NCBI GenBank assembly: GCA_019187195.1 | Contig: JABAQT010000020.1 | Coordinates: forward strand, 19,699-83,698 | Source: Bryobacteraceae bacterium | GTDB taxonomy: Bacteria > Acidobacteriota > Terriglobia > Bryobacterales > Bryobacteraceae | DNA length: 64,000 nt | Reading direction: 5' to 3' | In this document: positions 1-9,700 of the stretch, piece after piece | Layout of the letters: each line of letters opens with the position of its first letter | Position numbering within the stretch: position 1 is the stretch's first letter | Notes under the pieces: model-generated | The model's input: the letters and a program-made list of their open reading frames with translations, nothing else | What the model was told of the DNA's origin: nothing | The model's database searches: none | Position numbers and translations under genes: made by a program

Positions 1-434
1 TGGAGTTGGGATTGGGCGAAGTAGGGCAACAGGCTGTTGTTGCCTCCGTGCCCGTTGACGATGAGGATCTTCTTACAGCCGTTGCGGGCCATTTCGTCCG
101 CCGTCTCCTGGAGAAGTTCGAGCTGCAGGCGGGAGCTGTAGGCGATGGTCCCGGGTTCGTGTTTAGCCTCGAAAATCTGGCCGTGGAAGTATTCGGGGAA
201 GACGATGGCGTACTCCTGTTCGGCTCCGTGCAGGGAGGCGTAGCGGGCATTGATGAGGTCCGCGCCGAGCGGGAGGTGGGGCCCATGTTTCTCGATGATG
301 CCGATGGGGAGTACGCAGACGTTCCGCGCTTTCCGGATAGCCTGGACAAAGTCGCCCGCCGTGAGCTCTTCCCACTTGACAGGTAGAGATTGAGCGGCGG
401 CTGTGACGGCAAGGAGCAGTAAGAATAGACGCAT
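1..434 (-). CDS. Creatininase family protein, secreted, truncated by the window edge
   Basis: The gene reads leftward from ATG at 434 and runs off the window at base 1, so only about 144 N-terminal residues are visible. It opens with a hydrophobic signal peptide (MRLFLLLLAVTAAAQS). The mature part has the creatininase-fold metal motifs: IEKHGPHLPLGAD near residues 45-60 and NGHGGNN near residue 132, which carry the Glu, His and Asp ligands of the two-metal site. The family includes creatinine amidohydrolase and related cyclic-amide or formamide hydrolases. The substrate cannot be told from this half. Export is unusual for classical creatininases but fits secreted paralogues. The next gene on the same strand ends at 476, 41 nt upstream, so the two may be cotranscribed. 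Family assignment is firm; function is open. Confidence 0.85.
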   Translation of the reverse strand, partial: MRLFLLLLAVTAAAQSLPVKWEELTAGDFVQAIRKARNVCVLPIGIIEKHGPHLPLGADLINARYASLHGAEQEYAIVFPEYFHGQIFEAKHEPGTIAYSSRLQLELLQETADEMARNGCKKILIVNGHGGNNSLLPYFAQSQL

Positions 435-475
435 GAGCGGATTGTAGACCATCGCGGCGCCGGCCGGGAACGCCC

Positions 476-922
476 TTACTGCTTATCGAAGTGGGCGATG
501 GTGAGCAGGGAGCCGCCATCCGGGGTTTTCCATTCGGTGCGGTCGGTCATCACTTTGCCGCCGCTATCGAAGTTGCTTTCATGGGTGGCGAGGATCTTGC
601 CCTGGCGCTTATAGCGGGTGACAAGGACGGGGGCTTTCCACTCGATCGAGACAGTGTCGAAGCTGGCGTGGCCGGTCACAGGGTAGTCCTTGCCGCCGGG
701 GGCGGCGGTGTAGTGATAGGAGTAGGGGGTTCCATCCTGGAGTTTGCCCGTCGAGGTGAAGCGAAACCCAGCGGGATCAGGCTGGTAGGTGAGGACGACA
801 TCTTTCGGTGGTTCGCCGGGGAATTGAGACTTGGCGGGGTCCATTTTCCAGACGCCTGTCCAGGGGTCGGCGGCATGGATACTTGTCGCGACGAGGAAGG
901 CTAACAGAACGCGGCGGAACAT
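476..922 (-). CDS. Small secreted protein of unknown function
   Basis: A protein of 148 residues if translation starts at ATG 922, chosen because it gives a clean signal peptide (MFRRVLLAFLVATSIHA, cut before ADPW). The longer frame back to 1003 would put a charged, non-signal extension in front. The mature domain is rich in beta-strand pattern and Trp/Tyr/Thr (WTGVWKMDPAKSQF near the start, then TYQPDPAGFRF and HYTAAPGGKDYPV). This resembles the small lipocalin-like or DUF-type periplasmic proteins common in Solibacter-like genomes, but I cannot name a family. There are no catalytic motifs and no cysteines for a disulfide. It lies just upstream of the creatininase-like gene and may share its transcript. 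Confidence 0.7.
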   Translation of the reverse strand: MFRRVLLAFLVATSIHAADPWTGVWKMDPAKSQFPGEPPKDVVLTYQPDPAGFRFTSTGKLQDGTPYSYHYTAAPGGKDYPVTGHASFDTVSIEWKAPVLVTRYKRQGKILATHESNFDSGGKVMTDRTEWKTPDGGSLLTIAHFDKQ

Positions 923-1243
923 ACTCGCATTATGAACCAGATCGTCGGAGGTGACCGTCAGCACCATGACGGGCCCTCGAATTTCCGCCTTTGTCCGATA
1001 CACGTGACTGGCCCAGAAGCAGACCGCGCGAATCGGGCAAGCCGGACTGATCGAGGGCCCTTAAATAGTAGTCGCACGAACACTTGTATTGGTTTCGCGC
1101 ATTCTTGCGGCAGACCTTGAAAATTGGTGCGGTGCGGAGATACCCGCAACTGGGGGTAGGGTGGCCCCCATCGAGCGTTTGACCGGGAGGGGAATACGGC
1201 ATAGACTGATGGATTTGTTAGATAGGGCTACAAACAAAGACTT
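923..1243. other. Intergenic region with a 10-bp inverted repeat and the NHL-gene promoter
   Basis: Between divergent genes there are 321 bases without a credible ORF. A perfect 10-bp inverted repeat, GGGCCCTCGA at 971-980 and TCGAGGGCCC at 1051-1060, is separated by 70 bases. A short GC hairpin (TGGGGG with CCCCCA) lies at 1151-1170. Neither is followed by a T-run. A promoter for the rightward gene lies at 1179-1207. No tRNA or known riboswitch fold is recognisable. Confidence 0.5.
1179..1207 (+). promoter_or_regulatory. Sigma-70-type promoter for the NHL protein gene
   Basis: TTGACC (1179-1184) and TAGACT (1202-1207) are separated by 17 bases, with transcription predicted near 1214. This leaves a leader of about 30 nt before ATG 1244. 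The -35 differs from consensus at one position. No strong Shine-Dalgarno precedes the start; only AAAGA is present. Confidence 0.5.
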
Positions 1244-2323
1244 ATGCATATGAACTGGTTGTGGATTGCCGTGGCCACTCTGGCCGTCCTGCCGCCGGCA
1301 CGGGCGAAGACCATCCGGACCATTGCGGGGATCGGAGCCCCGGGTTATGAGGGGGATGCCGGCCCCGCCATCCGGGCGCGGATCAACAATCCTTACGGGT
1401 TGGCCGTTGGGCCGGACGGGGCGTTGTATGTGTGCGAGATCGGCAATCACGTCATCCGGCGGATCGACCTGAAAACAGGCGTCATCAGCACGGTCGCCGG
1501 GAATGGAAAAGCCGGGTATTCAGGGGACGGAGGGTTGGCCAGGGAGGCTTCGTTGAACGAACCCTATGAAATCCGGTTCGATCGGGCCGGAAACATGTTT
1601 TTTGTCGAGATGAAGAACAATATTGTCCGGCGCGTGGATGCCGGAACGAAGATCATCTCGACGGTGGCCGGGACAGGGCAGGCGGGATTCGGCGGGGACG
1701 GTGGTCCTGCGGTGAAGGCGCAGCTCCGGCAGCCGCACTCGATTGCCTTCGATCCCCAGGGGCGGTTGCTCATCTGCGACATTGGAAATCACCGCGTGCG
1801 GCGCGTGGATCTGAAGACGGGGATCATCACGACGTACCTGGGGAATGGAGAGAAGAAGCCGACGCCGGACGGGGCTCCCGTGGCGGGGACCCCCGTGAAC
1901 GGGCCGCGGGCGATCGACCTGGACCGGGAGGGGAACCTGTATCTGGTGCTGAGGGAAGGCAACGCCGTATACAAAGTGGATAGCAGGAGCGGGACATTCC
2001 ACCACATTGCGGGGACGGGCGAGAAGGGGCATACGGGGGACGGAGAGGACGCGCGAAAGGCGAAATTGAACGGCCCCAAGGGAATTGCATGGGCTCCGGA
2101 GGGTGCGCTCTACATCGCGGATACGGAGAGTCACACGATCCGCCGAATTGATCTGAGGACTGGAATCCTGACAACTGTAGTGGGAGATGGCGTGCGCGGA
2201 GACGGTCCTGAGCCGGATCCCGCCCATTGCCGGTTGGCGCGGCCGCACGGGGTGTTCGCGGGGAAAGACGGAGCCCTATATATCGGAGACAGTGAGTCCC
2301 ACCGGGTCCGCCTGCTGCGCTAA
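1244..2323 (+). CDS. Secreted NHL-repeat beta-propeller protein
   Basis: A 359-residue protein with a signal peptide (NWLWIAVATLAVLPPARA). It then has six repeats of about 55 residues built on the pattern IxTVAGxGxxGxxGDGGxAxxAxLxxPxGxAxxxxGxLYxxDxxNHxIRRID. Each repeat would form one blade of an NHL-type propeller. Such proteins usually act as extracytoplasmic binding scaffolds, and no catalytic residues stand out. A second ATG at 1250 would drop only two residues and is equally plausible. The gene stands alone: its promoter is just upstream, and a large TonB receptor converges on it with 17 bases between the two stops. Fold is confident; ligand is unknown. Confidence 0.85.
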   Translation: MHMNWLWIAVATLAVLPPARAKTIRTIAGIGAPGYEGDAGPAIRARINNPYGLAVGPDGALYVCEIGNHVIRRIDLKTGVISTVAGNGKAGYSGDGGLAREASLNEPYEIRFDRAGNMFFVEMKNNIVRRVDAGTKIISTVAGTGQAGFGGDGGPAVKAQLRQPHSIAFDPQGRLLICDIGNHRVRRVDLKTGIITTYLGNGEKKPTPDGAPVAGTPVNGPRAIDLDREGNLYLVLREGNAVYKVDSRSGTFHHIAGTGEKGHTGDGEDARKAKLNGPKGIAWAPEGALYIADTESHTIRRIDLRTGILTTVVGDGVRGDGPEPDPAHCRLARPHGVFAGKDGALYIGDSESHRVRLLR

Positions 2324-2340
2324 GAACACCAAACCGTGGG

Positions 2341-5300
2341 TCACCAGGTGAGCCGCAGGCCCATCTGGATGTGCCGTTCAAGGTTCGTCACCCCGGTGAT
2401 GTTTCCGAAGTTCGAGTTTGTCGGACTCAATTGCGGGGCCGAGAAGACGGCGTGGTTGAAGGCGTTGAAGAACTCGGTGCGGAACTGAAGCATGACCCGT
2501 TCCTTGATCGGCGTGTTCTTCATAATCGAGGCGTCAACGTTATTCGTGGCGTCCTGGCGAAGATTGGCGAAGCGGGTGGGAAAGGTGCGCACGTTGTCGG
2601 ATAGCTGCTGGCTCGAGACGCGGTTGAAGCGGGTGGTGTCGAAGGCTCCATCAACGCCGCGGGCGTTCCAGTGGAGGTCGCCGCCAAGATAGATCACGTT
2701 GCCCCAATCGCCGGCCGGCGCGCCGCTTTCGTAGGAATAGATGCCATTGATGATCCAGCCGCCGATGATGCGGTTGAGGACCGGACCGGCGCCGCCGCCA
2801 AGAGGCTTGCCGTGGCCGAAGGGGAGATCGTAGCTGAAACTGGTGACGAAGCGGTGGGGGCGGTCGATCGAGCCGTTGCGCTTTTCCGGGCCTGAAAAGT
2901 CGTTGAGGCGGCTGGTCTCCTCGACGGTGCGTGCGAACTGGTAGTTGGCGAGGAACTGGAGGCCGCTCGAGAAGCGCTTCTCGAGGCGCACCTGGAGGCC
3001 GTGGAAGTAGGAACCCCCGTCGTTGGCGGATTGCCGGGTCACCGGGTTGGACCCTGTAAATTGAGGATACGCCCGGACCAGTTGATTGAATTGCACCCTC
3101 GATCCGTTGAGGTTGGTGCCGGGCAGAAGCCCGGCGAAGGGGTTATCGACATTGGCGGTGTTGCGGTCGATGGTGGGCTGGTCGCGGTAGGGCAGGGTGC
3201 TCAGATACTGCCTGGGAACGTAGCCGAGTTGCTGGTCGATGGGAAGATGGACCGAGCGGTTGCCCGTATAGCCGATCTCGAACACCAGATTGCGGGATAG
3301 TTCCCTCTGAATATCGAGGGTCCAGCGGGCGGAGTAGGGGTTGAGCGGGTTGGGGTTGAAGAAGGCGACGTTTCGCCCGAGAAAGGTGGCGAGACCGAGC
3401 GAGTCTCCTGTCGGTTGCGCGATCCCGAGCGGAAAAGGATTTTCGAGGGTCGACGTGGGCCGGAGGCCCCCGGTGGCCGATGCGCCGAGGATGGGAGTGG
3501 ATTGGGAGAAGCCAAGCTGGTTGAGTCCGGTGGTGCCGATGGGGAAGACGAAAACGCCCGCTCCGCCGCGGATGACGGTCTTTCCTCCAGGTCCGGCCGG
3601 GGTCCAGGCGAAGCCGAACCGCGGGCTGAAGTAGCCGGACTGTGTGTGATAGATTTCATTCCCATTGGGACCGGCGAAGAGAACGCCGCCGCGGACCTTG
3701 AAAAGGTCCACGGGGAGGCCGGGAGCTGGTTTGGCCGCGTAGGCGGCTTCGGCCTGTTTGGCGATGGGACTTGGAGAAGTTGTATCAAAGCCGTTGACCG
3801 AGCGGTTGAAGCGCTCCGTGGTGGGGAGGTCGCGCTCGAAGCGTAGGCCGAGGTTCAGCGTGAGGTTCGAGCGGACGCGGAAATCGTCCTGGAGGAAGAG
3901 GGCGTAGTACTTGGCCTGCTGTGTGCGGAACGTGTTGATGTCCCAGCTTCCGCCGGTCGGATATCCGAGCAGGAACGAGGCGAGATCCTGGCCGAGAGGG
4001 GCGCCGGTCGAGTTGTCGAGAGGGCCGCGCAGGAGATCGGAGCGGAACTGGTAGGCGCCGCTCGAGTTGCCATAGCTCGCCGAACTTTCGCGGTACTCGC
4101 GGACATCGGTCCCGAACTTGAGGACGTGCTTGCCGTGGATCTTGGTGAGGCTGAGGAAAAGTTGAAAGATATCGAAGGGCGTGTTGTCGCCTCCGCTGTT
4201 GCCGACATCGGCGAAGCGGTCGAGATCGATCGTGGGGAGGACATGGCGGGCGGAGTAGGCGAGCAGGGATTTCGAGAATCCAAGCTGCGTAAAATCGTAC
4301 CCATCGCTCGGACGGGTGTTCGACTCGGTGAACCGCGTCCAGTTCAGGCGGGTGTTCATAACCAGCGTGGGGGAGAAGGTGTAGACGTCATCGATCATGC
4401 TCCCCCAGTTGATGCGCCCGAGGAAGTTGCCTGTCGCGATGTTCTTGAAGGCGTTGCCGCGGTTCTCGACGCGGGCGTTGTGACGGAAGTTGTAGAAGAA
4501 CTTGTGCCGGTCGCTGAGGTTGAAATCGAGACGGCCGAGTTCGCTGTCATAAACATCCGAGCGCACCGAGTTGGCGAGGTAGTTGTCCTGGCCGTCGGGC
4601 CTCCCTGTCTGATTGGGGAGCGGATAAAACTGCATGTAGTTCTTGGCGATGGCGCTGAGGCGTGAAGCGGGAAGAATGTTTCCGGCAAACGGCTGCCGGC
4701 GGACCCGCGAACCTTCCTGAACGCCGGTCAGCGGGTCGTAGAGCTGATAGTTGGCTCCCACGGTCAGCAGTTGCGAGAAGTCGCCCCCCCGCTCGGCCTG
4801 CGTCGGAACGGTGCCGGTGAGCGGTTCGGGGAAAGAGTCACGGATGCCTTCGAAACCGAAGAACCAGAAGAGGCGGTTGCGGCCGTTGAAAACCTTCGGA
4901 ATGAGAATGGGGCCGCCGCCGTTGACGCCGTACTGGTTGAAATTGCCCGCTGGTTTCTTCTGGCCGGAGCGGTTGGTGAAATAAGGTGTCGCGGCGAGAC
5001 GGGAAACCTGGTTGAAATCGTAGGCCGCGCCGTGGAAGTCATTCGTGCCGCCTTTCATCACCACGTTGACGGTTCCCCCGCCGGTGTGGCCGTAAGCGGC
5101 GTCGGATTGAAACGTTTCCACCTTGACTTCCTGAACGGCGTCGACGGGAGGGTTATAAGCAACCCGGCTGTTCCGGGTGGTGTCGGGCGCTCCATCGATG
5201 AGGAGTTCGTTGCTCCGGCTGGGAGCGCCGCCCATCGAAAAGTCGGAGGGGCCGGAGTTGTCGAAGGGACGTGAGAACTTGGGGTCGCTGTTCGGGGTCA

Positions 5301-5784
5301 CGCCGAAGGCCAGTTGGGCGAGGACGAGCGGAGTGCGGCCGTTCATGGGCATGTTTTCGATCTGGCGGGAGTTGATCACCTGTCCGGTCGAGGCGGTGGC
5401 GGTTTCAAGCAGGGACGATTCGGCGGTGATAGTGACCGACTGCCCGACATCGCCCAACTCGAGGGCGATGTCGAGCTGCTGCCGCTCATTCGTGGCTACC
5501 CGGAGATTGGGGTTCGAATATCGCTTGAAGCCGGGCGCCTCCGCTGTTACCGTATAAGGACCGGGCGGCAGGAACGGCAGGGAATAGGATCCGTCGGCGC
5601 TCGAGGTGGTTTGAAACCGGGCGCCGTTGTCATTATTGACGGCTGTGATTTTCACGTTAGGGACGAGGGCTTGCTGCTGGTCGATGACGCGGCCGCCCAT
5701 GCTGCCCCGGAATTCCTGCGCGAACGCGGATGTTGCCAGGAGAGACACGAATACCCATTCGATGCGGACGATACGGCGTAGCAT
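2341..5784 (-). CDS. TonB-dependent receptor, Oar-like, with carboxypeptidase-regulatory-like N-domain
   Basis: An outer-membrane protein of 1147 residues. It has a signal peptide (residues 1-22, ending SAFA), then a carboxypeptidase-regulatory-like beta-sandwich (about 28-110: GRVIDQQQALVPNVKITAVN, DGSYSLPFLPPGPYTV). A plug domain follows (about 130-260: NSRQIENMPMNGRTP, then SNELLIDGAPDTTRN and NVVMKGGTNDFHGAAYDF), and then a long beta-barrel ending in aromatic MGLRLTW. This is the Oar/CarboxypepD_reg-like group that is greatly expanded in Acidobacteria, where members are thought to import oligosaccharides, peptides or siderophores. The substrate cannot be inferred. It is a single gene. On its strand TAGTAT (5860-5855) could be a -10 box, but the leader lacks a clear -35. 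Confidence 0.93.
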   Translation of the reverse strand: MLRRIVRIEWVFVSLLATSAFAQEFRGSMGGRVIDQQQALVPNVKITAVNNDNGARFQTTSSADGSYSLPFLPPGPYTVTAEAPGFKRYSNPNLRVATNERQQLDIALELGDVGQSVTITAESSLLETATASTGQVINSRQIENMPMNGRTPLVLAQLAFGVTPNSDPKFSRPFDNSGPSDFSMGGAPSRSNELLIDGAPDTTRNSRVAYNPPVDAVQEVKVETFQSDAAYGHTGGGTVNVVMKGGTNDFHGAAYDFNQVSRLAATPYFTNRSGQKKPAGNFNQYGVNGGGPILIPKVFNGRNRLFWFFGFEGIRDSFPEPLTGTVPTQAERGGDFSQLLTVGANYQLYDPLTGVQEGSRVRRQPFAGNILPASRLSAIAKNYMQFYPLPNQTGRPDGQDNYLANSVRSDVYDSELGRLDFNLSDRHKFFYNFRHNARVENRGNAFKNIATGNFLGRINWGSMIDDVYTFSPTLVMNTRLNWTRFTESNTRPSDGYDFTQLGFSKSLLAYSARHVLPTIDLDRFADVGNSGGDNTPFDIFQLFLSLTKIHGKHVLKFGTDVREYRESSASYGNSSGAYQFRSDLLRGPLDNSTGAPLGQDLASFLLGYPTGGSWDINTFRTQQAKYYALFLQDDFRVRSNLTLNLGLRFERDLPTTERFNRSVNGFDTTSPSPIAKQAEAAYAAKPAPGLPVDLFKVRGGVLFAGPNGNEIYHTQSGYFSPRFGFAWTPAGPGGKTVIRGGAGVFVFPIGTTGLNQLGFSQSTPILGASATGGLRPTSTLENPFPLGIAQPTGDSLGLATFLGRNVAFFNPNPLNPYSARWTLDIQRELSRNLVFEIGYTGNRSVHLPIDQQLGYVPRQYLSTLPYRDQPTIDRNTANVDNPFAGLLPGTNLNGSRVQFNQLVRAYPQFTGSNPVTRQSANDGGSYFHGLQVRLEKRFSSGLQFLANYQFARTVEETSRLNDFSGPEKRNGSIDRPHRFVTSFSYDLPFGHGKPLGGGAGPVLNRIIGGWIINGIYSYESGAPAGDWGNVIYLGGDLHWNARGVDGAFDTTRFNRVSSQQLSDNVRTFPTRFANLRQDATNNVDASIMKNTPIKERVMLQFRTEFFNAFNHAVFSAPQLSPTNSNFGNITGVTNLERHIQMGLRLTW

Positions 5785-5890
5785 TTCTTACAGGCTCCCC
5801 AAAAATTGAAGGCAGGCGCGGGCCCGCCCGATGTCACACCAACTGGGAGAGATGATACTACAACACGGAGAGAGCCGGGAAGAGTCATAC

Positions 5891-5943
5891 TGTCAAACAG
5901 TAATTATTTTCGTTTGACAAGAGACTTCGAACGCCCCTATAAT
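5891..5943 (+). promoter_or_regulatory. Promoter of the ACIII/caa3 operon with an overlapping inverted-repeat operator
   Basis: TTGACA (5914-5919), an 18-base spacer and TATAAT (5938-5943) give consensus -35 and -10 hexamers, with transcription near 5950 and a 79-nt leader before actA. TGTCAAAC (5891-5898) and GTTTGACA (5912-5919) form a perfect 8-bp inverted repeat with 13 bases between the arms. The right arm covers the -35 box. Bound there, a dimeric regulator would block RNA polymerase. The regulator is unknown. Confidence 0.75.
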
Positions 5944-6028
5944 TGAGGCTTCTACCTGGGTCCAATATCGTTCAGCACTAGTTTTGGAGAGGATGTAGCG
6001 GCGTAACTTCCCGCCTTGCAGGTGGCTA

Positions 6029-6742
6029 ATGTCTCAGATTTTTCACCCAAGCACCAATAGTGTAGCGAAGGTCAGTATCGTCGCCGTGCTGCTGCTGGCA
6101 GGCGGTGCTGGCTACGCGCTAATGGGGGTCAACCGGTCCCCGTATGTATCACGGGCGAAGATCCCGTTCGATCAACCGGTGCCGTTTTCTCATAAGCATC
6201 ACGTGGCGGGGCTCGGGATCGATTGCCGCTATTGTCACACCACCGTTGAACGGACCGCCTTTGCGGGAATTCCGGAAACCGAGACTTGCATGAGCTGCCA
6301 TTCGATGATCTGGACGAACGCGAAGATCCTCGAGCCGGTGCGGCAGAGCTGGGCAACCGGGAAGAGCCTGGAATGGACCCGCGTCCATGACCTTCCGGGT
6401 TTTGTCTACTTCAACCACAGCATCCACATCAATAAAGGGATGGGTTGTTCGGAGTGCCACGGACGAGTGGACCAGATGCCGTTGATGTACCAGGAAAACA
6501 CTCTCTACATGGAGTGGTGCCTCGACTGCCACCGGAATCCCGAAGCCCATGTGCGCCCTCGTGACAAGGTTTTTCAAATGGACTACAAACATCCCGAATG
6601 CCTTCCCGGGCTTGAGGGTGGGGAAGGCAAAGAGGGAGAGAAGCCAAAAGAACCCTGCGTTTCCCAGGAAGAACTGGGCAGGAAGCTAGTGGCCGAATAC
6701 AAAATCCAGAAGCTGACGGATTGCTACACATGCCACCGATGA
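6029..6742 (+). CDS. actA: Alternative complex III pentahaem cytochrome c subunit ActA
   Basis: A 237-residue protein with one N-terminal membrane segment (about 14-33) and a periplasmic domain carrying five CXXCH haem c motifs at residues 66, 87, 140, 164 and 232. Histidine pairs such as HKHH (55-58) and NHSIH (129-133) are likely distal haem ligands. Five haems and a single N-terminal helix are the hallmarks of ActA, which relays electrons within alternative complex III, a quinol:cytochrome c oxidoreductase that replaces the bc1 complex. It is the first gene of a long operon whose promoter lies at 5914-5943. An AGGTGG stretch just before the ATG serves as a ribosome site. Its TGA overlaps the probable ATG of actB. 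Confidence 0.93.
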   Translation: MSQIFHPSTNSVAKVSIVAVLLLAGGAGYALMGVNRSPYVSRAKIPFDQPVPFSHKHHVAGLGIDCRYCHTTVERTAFAGIPETETCMSCHSMIWTNAKILEPVRQSWATGKSLEWTRVHDLPGFVYFNHSIHINKGMGCSECHGRVDQMPLMYQENTLYMEWCLDCHRNPEAHVRPRDKVFQMDYKHPECLPGLEGGEGKEGEKPKEPCVSQEELGRKLVAEYKIQKLTDCYTCHR

Positions 6743-9700
6743 GTGGAACACAACCTTTCAATATATTCGGGCAGGGCCCTCGACTGGATCTCGAGGCCGT
6801 GCGGGAACGGCTGAGCCGGAAATCCGGCCAGGAGTACTGGCGCAGCTTGGAAGAGCTCTCCGATACCCCTGAGTTCCAGGAGTTTCTCGACAACGAGTTT
6901 CCGCAGACCGGCGCGGACTGGCGGAATCCGCTGGACCGGCGGAACCTGCTCAAACTGATGGGAGCTTCCCTGGGGCTGGCGGGGCTGACGGCGTGCACAC
7001 GGCAACCGCTCGAGAAGATTGTGCCTTACGTCAAGCCGCCGGAGGAGTTCGCGGAAAACATTCCGGTGCATTATGCGACTGCTCATTTGATGGGCGGATA
7101 CGCGACGGGCGTGCTGGTGGAGAGCCACCAGGGCCGGCCGACGAAGGCGGAAGGGAACCCGGACCACGCCGGCAGCCTGGGAAGCACGGATATCTTCGCG
7201 CAGGCGAGCCTGCTGTCGTTGTACGATCCGGACCGGTCGAAGACGGTGTTGCGCGACGGGGAGATCAGCAACAACACGTCGTTCTGGGCGGCGCTGACGG
7301 TGCTGCGCGAAAAGCACTTCGAGGCCAAGGGCGCGGGGATGCGGATTCTCACCGAAACCATCACCTCGCCGAGCCTGCTCGAGTCGATGAAAGAGCTCCT
7401 GGCGATGATGCCGGAGCTGAAGTGGCATGTTTGGGATCCCGTGAATCCGGACGGGGCGCGCGAGGGCGCGAAGCTGGCGTTCGGCGAGCCGGTGTCGCAC
7501 CACTACAAACTCGAAACGGCGGACGTGATTTTCTCGCTCGACGCGGATTTTCTCTACACCGGCGTGGGCGCGGTGCGCTACGCCAGAGAGTTCGCGGCGC
7601 GGCGCCGGCCGGAAGAGGGCCGGAAGCGGATGAACCGCTTTTACGCGGTGGAAACGCACCCCTCGGTGACAAGCGTGTTGTCGGACCACCGGTTGGCCGT
7701 GAAGCCGAGCGAAGTGGAAGCGGTCGCGCGCAGCCTGGCCGTGAAGCTGGGGGTGGCGGCGGACGCGCCGGGAGTGCTCCCCCAGGACGCCTGGATCGCC
7801 GCGCTGGCAAAGGACCTGGCAGCGCATAAGGGGACGAGTCTCGTGGTGGCCGGCGAGCATCAGCCCGCGATCGTCCACGCGCTGGCGCACGCCATCAACG
7901 AGAAATTGGAGAACGCGGGCAAGACCGTAATCTACACGGAGCCGCTCGAGGGCAACCCGGTCTCGCACGCCGGTTCGCTCAAGGAACTGGCGGCGGACAT
8001 GAACGCCGGAAAGGTGGAGACGCTGCTCATCCTGAGCGCGAATCCGGTCTACACGGCTCCCCCGGACCTGAACTTCCGCGAAGCGTTCCTGAAGGTGAAG
8101 AACCGCATCCAGTTGAGCCAGTACCACGACGAGACAGCGGCGCTGTGCAACTGGCACATTCCGGAAGCGCACACGCTCGAGAGCTGGGGCGACGCGCGCG
8201 CCTATGACGGGACCGTGACCCTGATGCAGCCCCTGATCGACCCCCTCTACAGCGGCAAGACGGCGATGGAAATCATCTCGGCCCTCGCCGGCGTGCAGGG
8301 AACCAACTATCAGAACTGGCGCCGCTACTGGCGCGGGAAAATCGCCGCGCAGGATTATGACGCCCAGTTGCAGAAAGCCCTGCATGACGGATTTTGGGCG
8401 AATTCGGCTCCTCCGCCGAAGACGGTGGCGGTGAAGGGGGACCTGAAAGCGGTCGCCCCAACGCCGGTGGGTGGCGGCATGGAGATCAGCTTCCGGCCGG
8501 ATCCCACGGTTCTCGACGGGCGGTTCGCCAACAACGGATGGCTGCAGGAACTGCCGAAGCCTGTCAGCAAAGTCACCTGGGACAACGCCGCCTATATTGC
8601 TCCATCAACGGCGCAGAAGCTGGGAGTGACCACGGACGACGTGGTCACCATCAAAGCCGGCGGCGCGCATGTGAAAGCGCCGGTGTGGGTGACCCCCGGT
8701 CAGGCGCGCGACACGGTGACGGTACACCTCGGCTACGGACGCGCGAGCGCGGGCAGGATCGGGACCCGGATCGGCTTTGACGCCAACGCGCTGAGAACTT
8801 CCGCGGCGCTGTGGGCTGCCTCGGGAGTCGAGATCACGCCCGCGGGGAGCCGCTACAAGCTCGTGTCCACGCAGACGCACCACGGGATACAGCAGATTAC
8901 CGAGGCCGACGAGGCGCAGAGCGAGCGCCGCCTGGTCCGCGTCGCCACCGAAGAGGAGTATCTGAAAAAGCCGGATTTCGCCAGGGAGATGGTCGAGGAT
9001 CCGGCTCCCGCGTTCAGCCTCTACTCGCCGGGCTTCGACTATTCGCAGGGGTACCGCTGGGGAATGGCGATCGACCTCAACGCCTGTAACGGCTGCGGCG
9101 CGTGCACGATTGCCTGCCAGGCGGAAAACAACATCGCGACGGTGGGCAAGGAAGAGGTCCTGCGCGGAAGGGAGATGCACTGGATCCGCGTCGACCGCTA
9201 CCACAAGGGCGAACTCGACAATCCGGCGGCGTACGCGCAGCCGGTGCCGTGCCAGCATTGCGAGAACGCTCCGTGCGAGACTGTATGTCCCGTGGCGGCG
9301 ACCGTGCACAGCAGCGAGGGGATCAACCAGATGGTTTACAACCGCTGCGTGGGCACCCGCTACTGCTCGAACAACTGCCCCTACAAGGTGCGGCGCTTCA
9401 ACTTCTTCCTCTACAGCGACTGGGATACGCAGAGCCTGTGGGGTTTGCGCAATCCGGATGTTACCGTGCGCAGCCGCGGCGTGATGGAAAAGTGCAGCTA
9501 CTGCATCCAGCGGGTGAGCCGGGCGAAAATCCAGGCGGAAAAGGAAGACCGCCGGGTGAGGGACGGCGAAGTGGTGACAGCCTGCCAGCAGGCGTGCCCC
9601 ACGCAAGCCATCATGTTCGGCGACATGAACGATCGCGAGAGCAAGATCGCCAAGTGGAAAGGCGATGCCAGGAATTACGGAATTCTCACGGACCTCAACA

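Noticed and set aside
6724..8385. A 553-codon open frame on the minus strand across the actB gene
   Set aside because: It is an antisense shadow. The plus-strand actB has clear family motifs, and the antisense protein is His/Arg/Val-rich with no recognisable domain.
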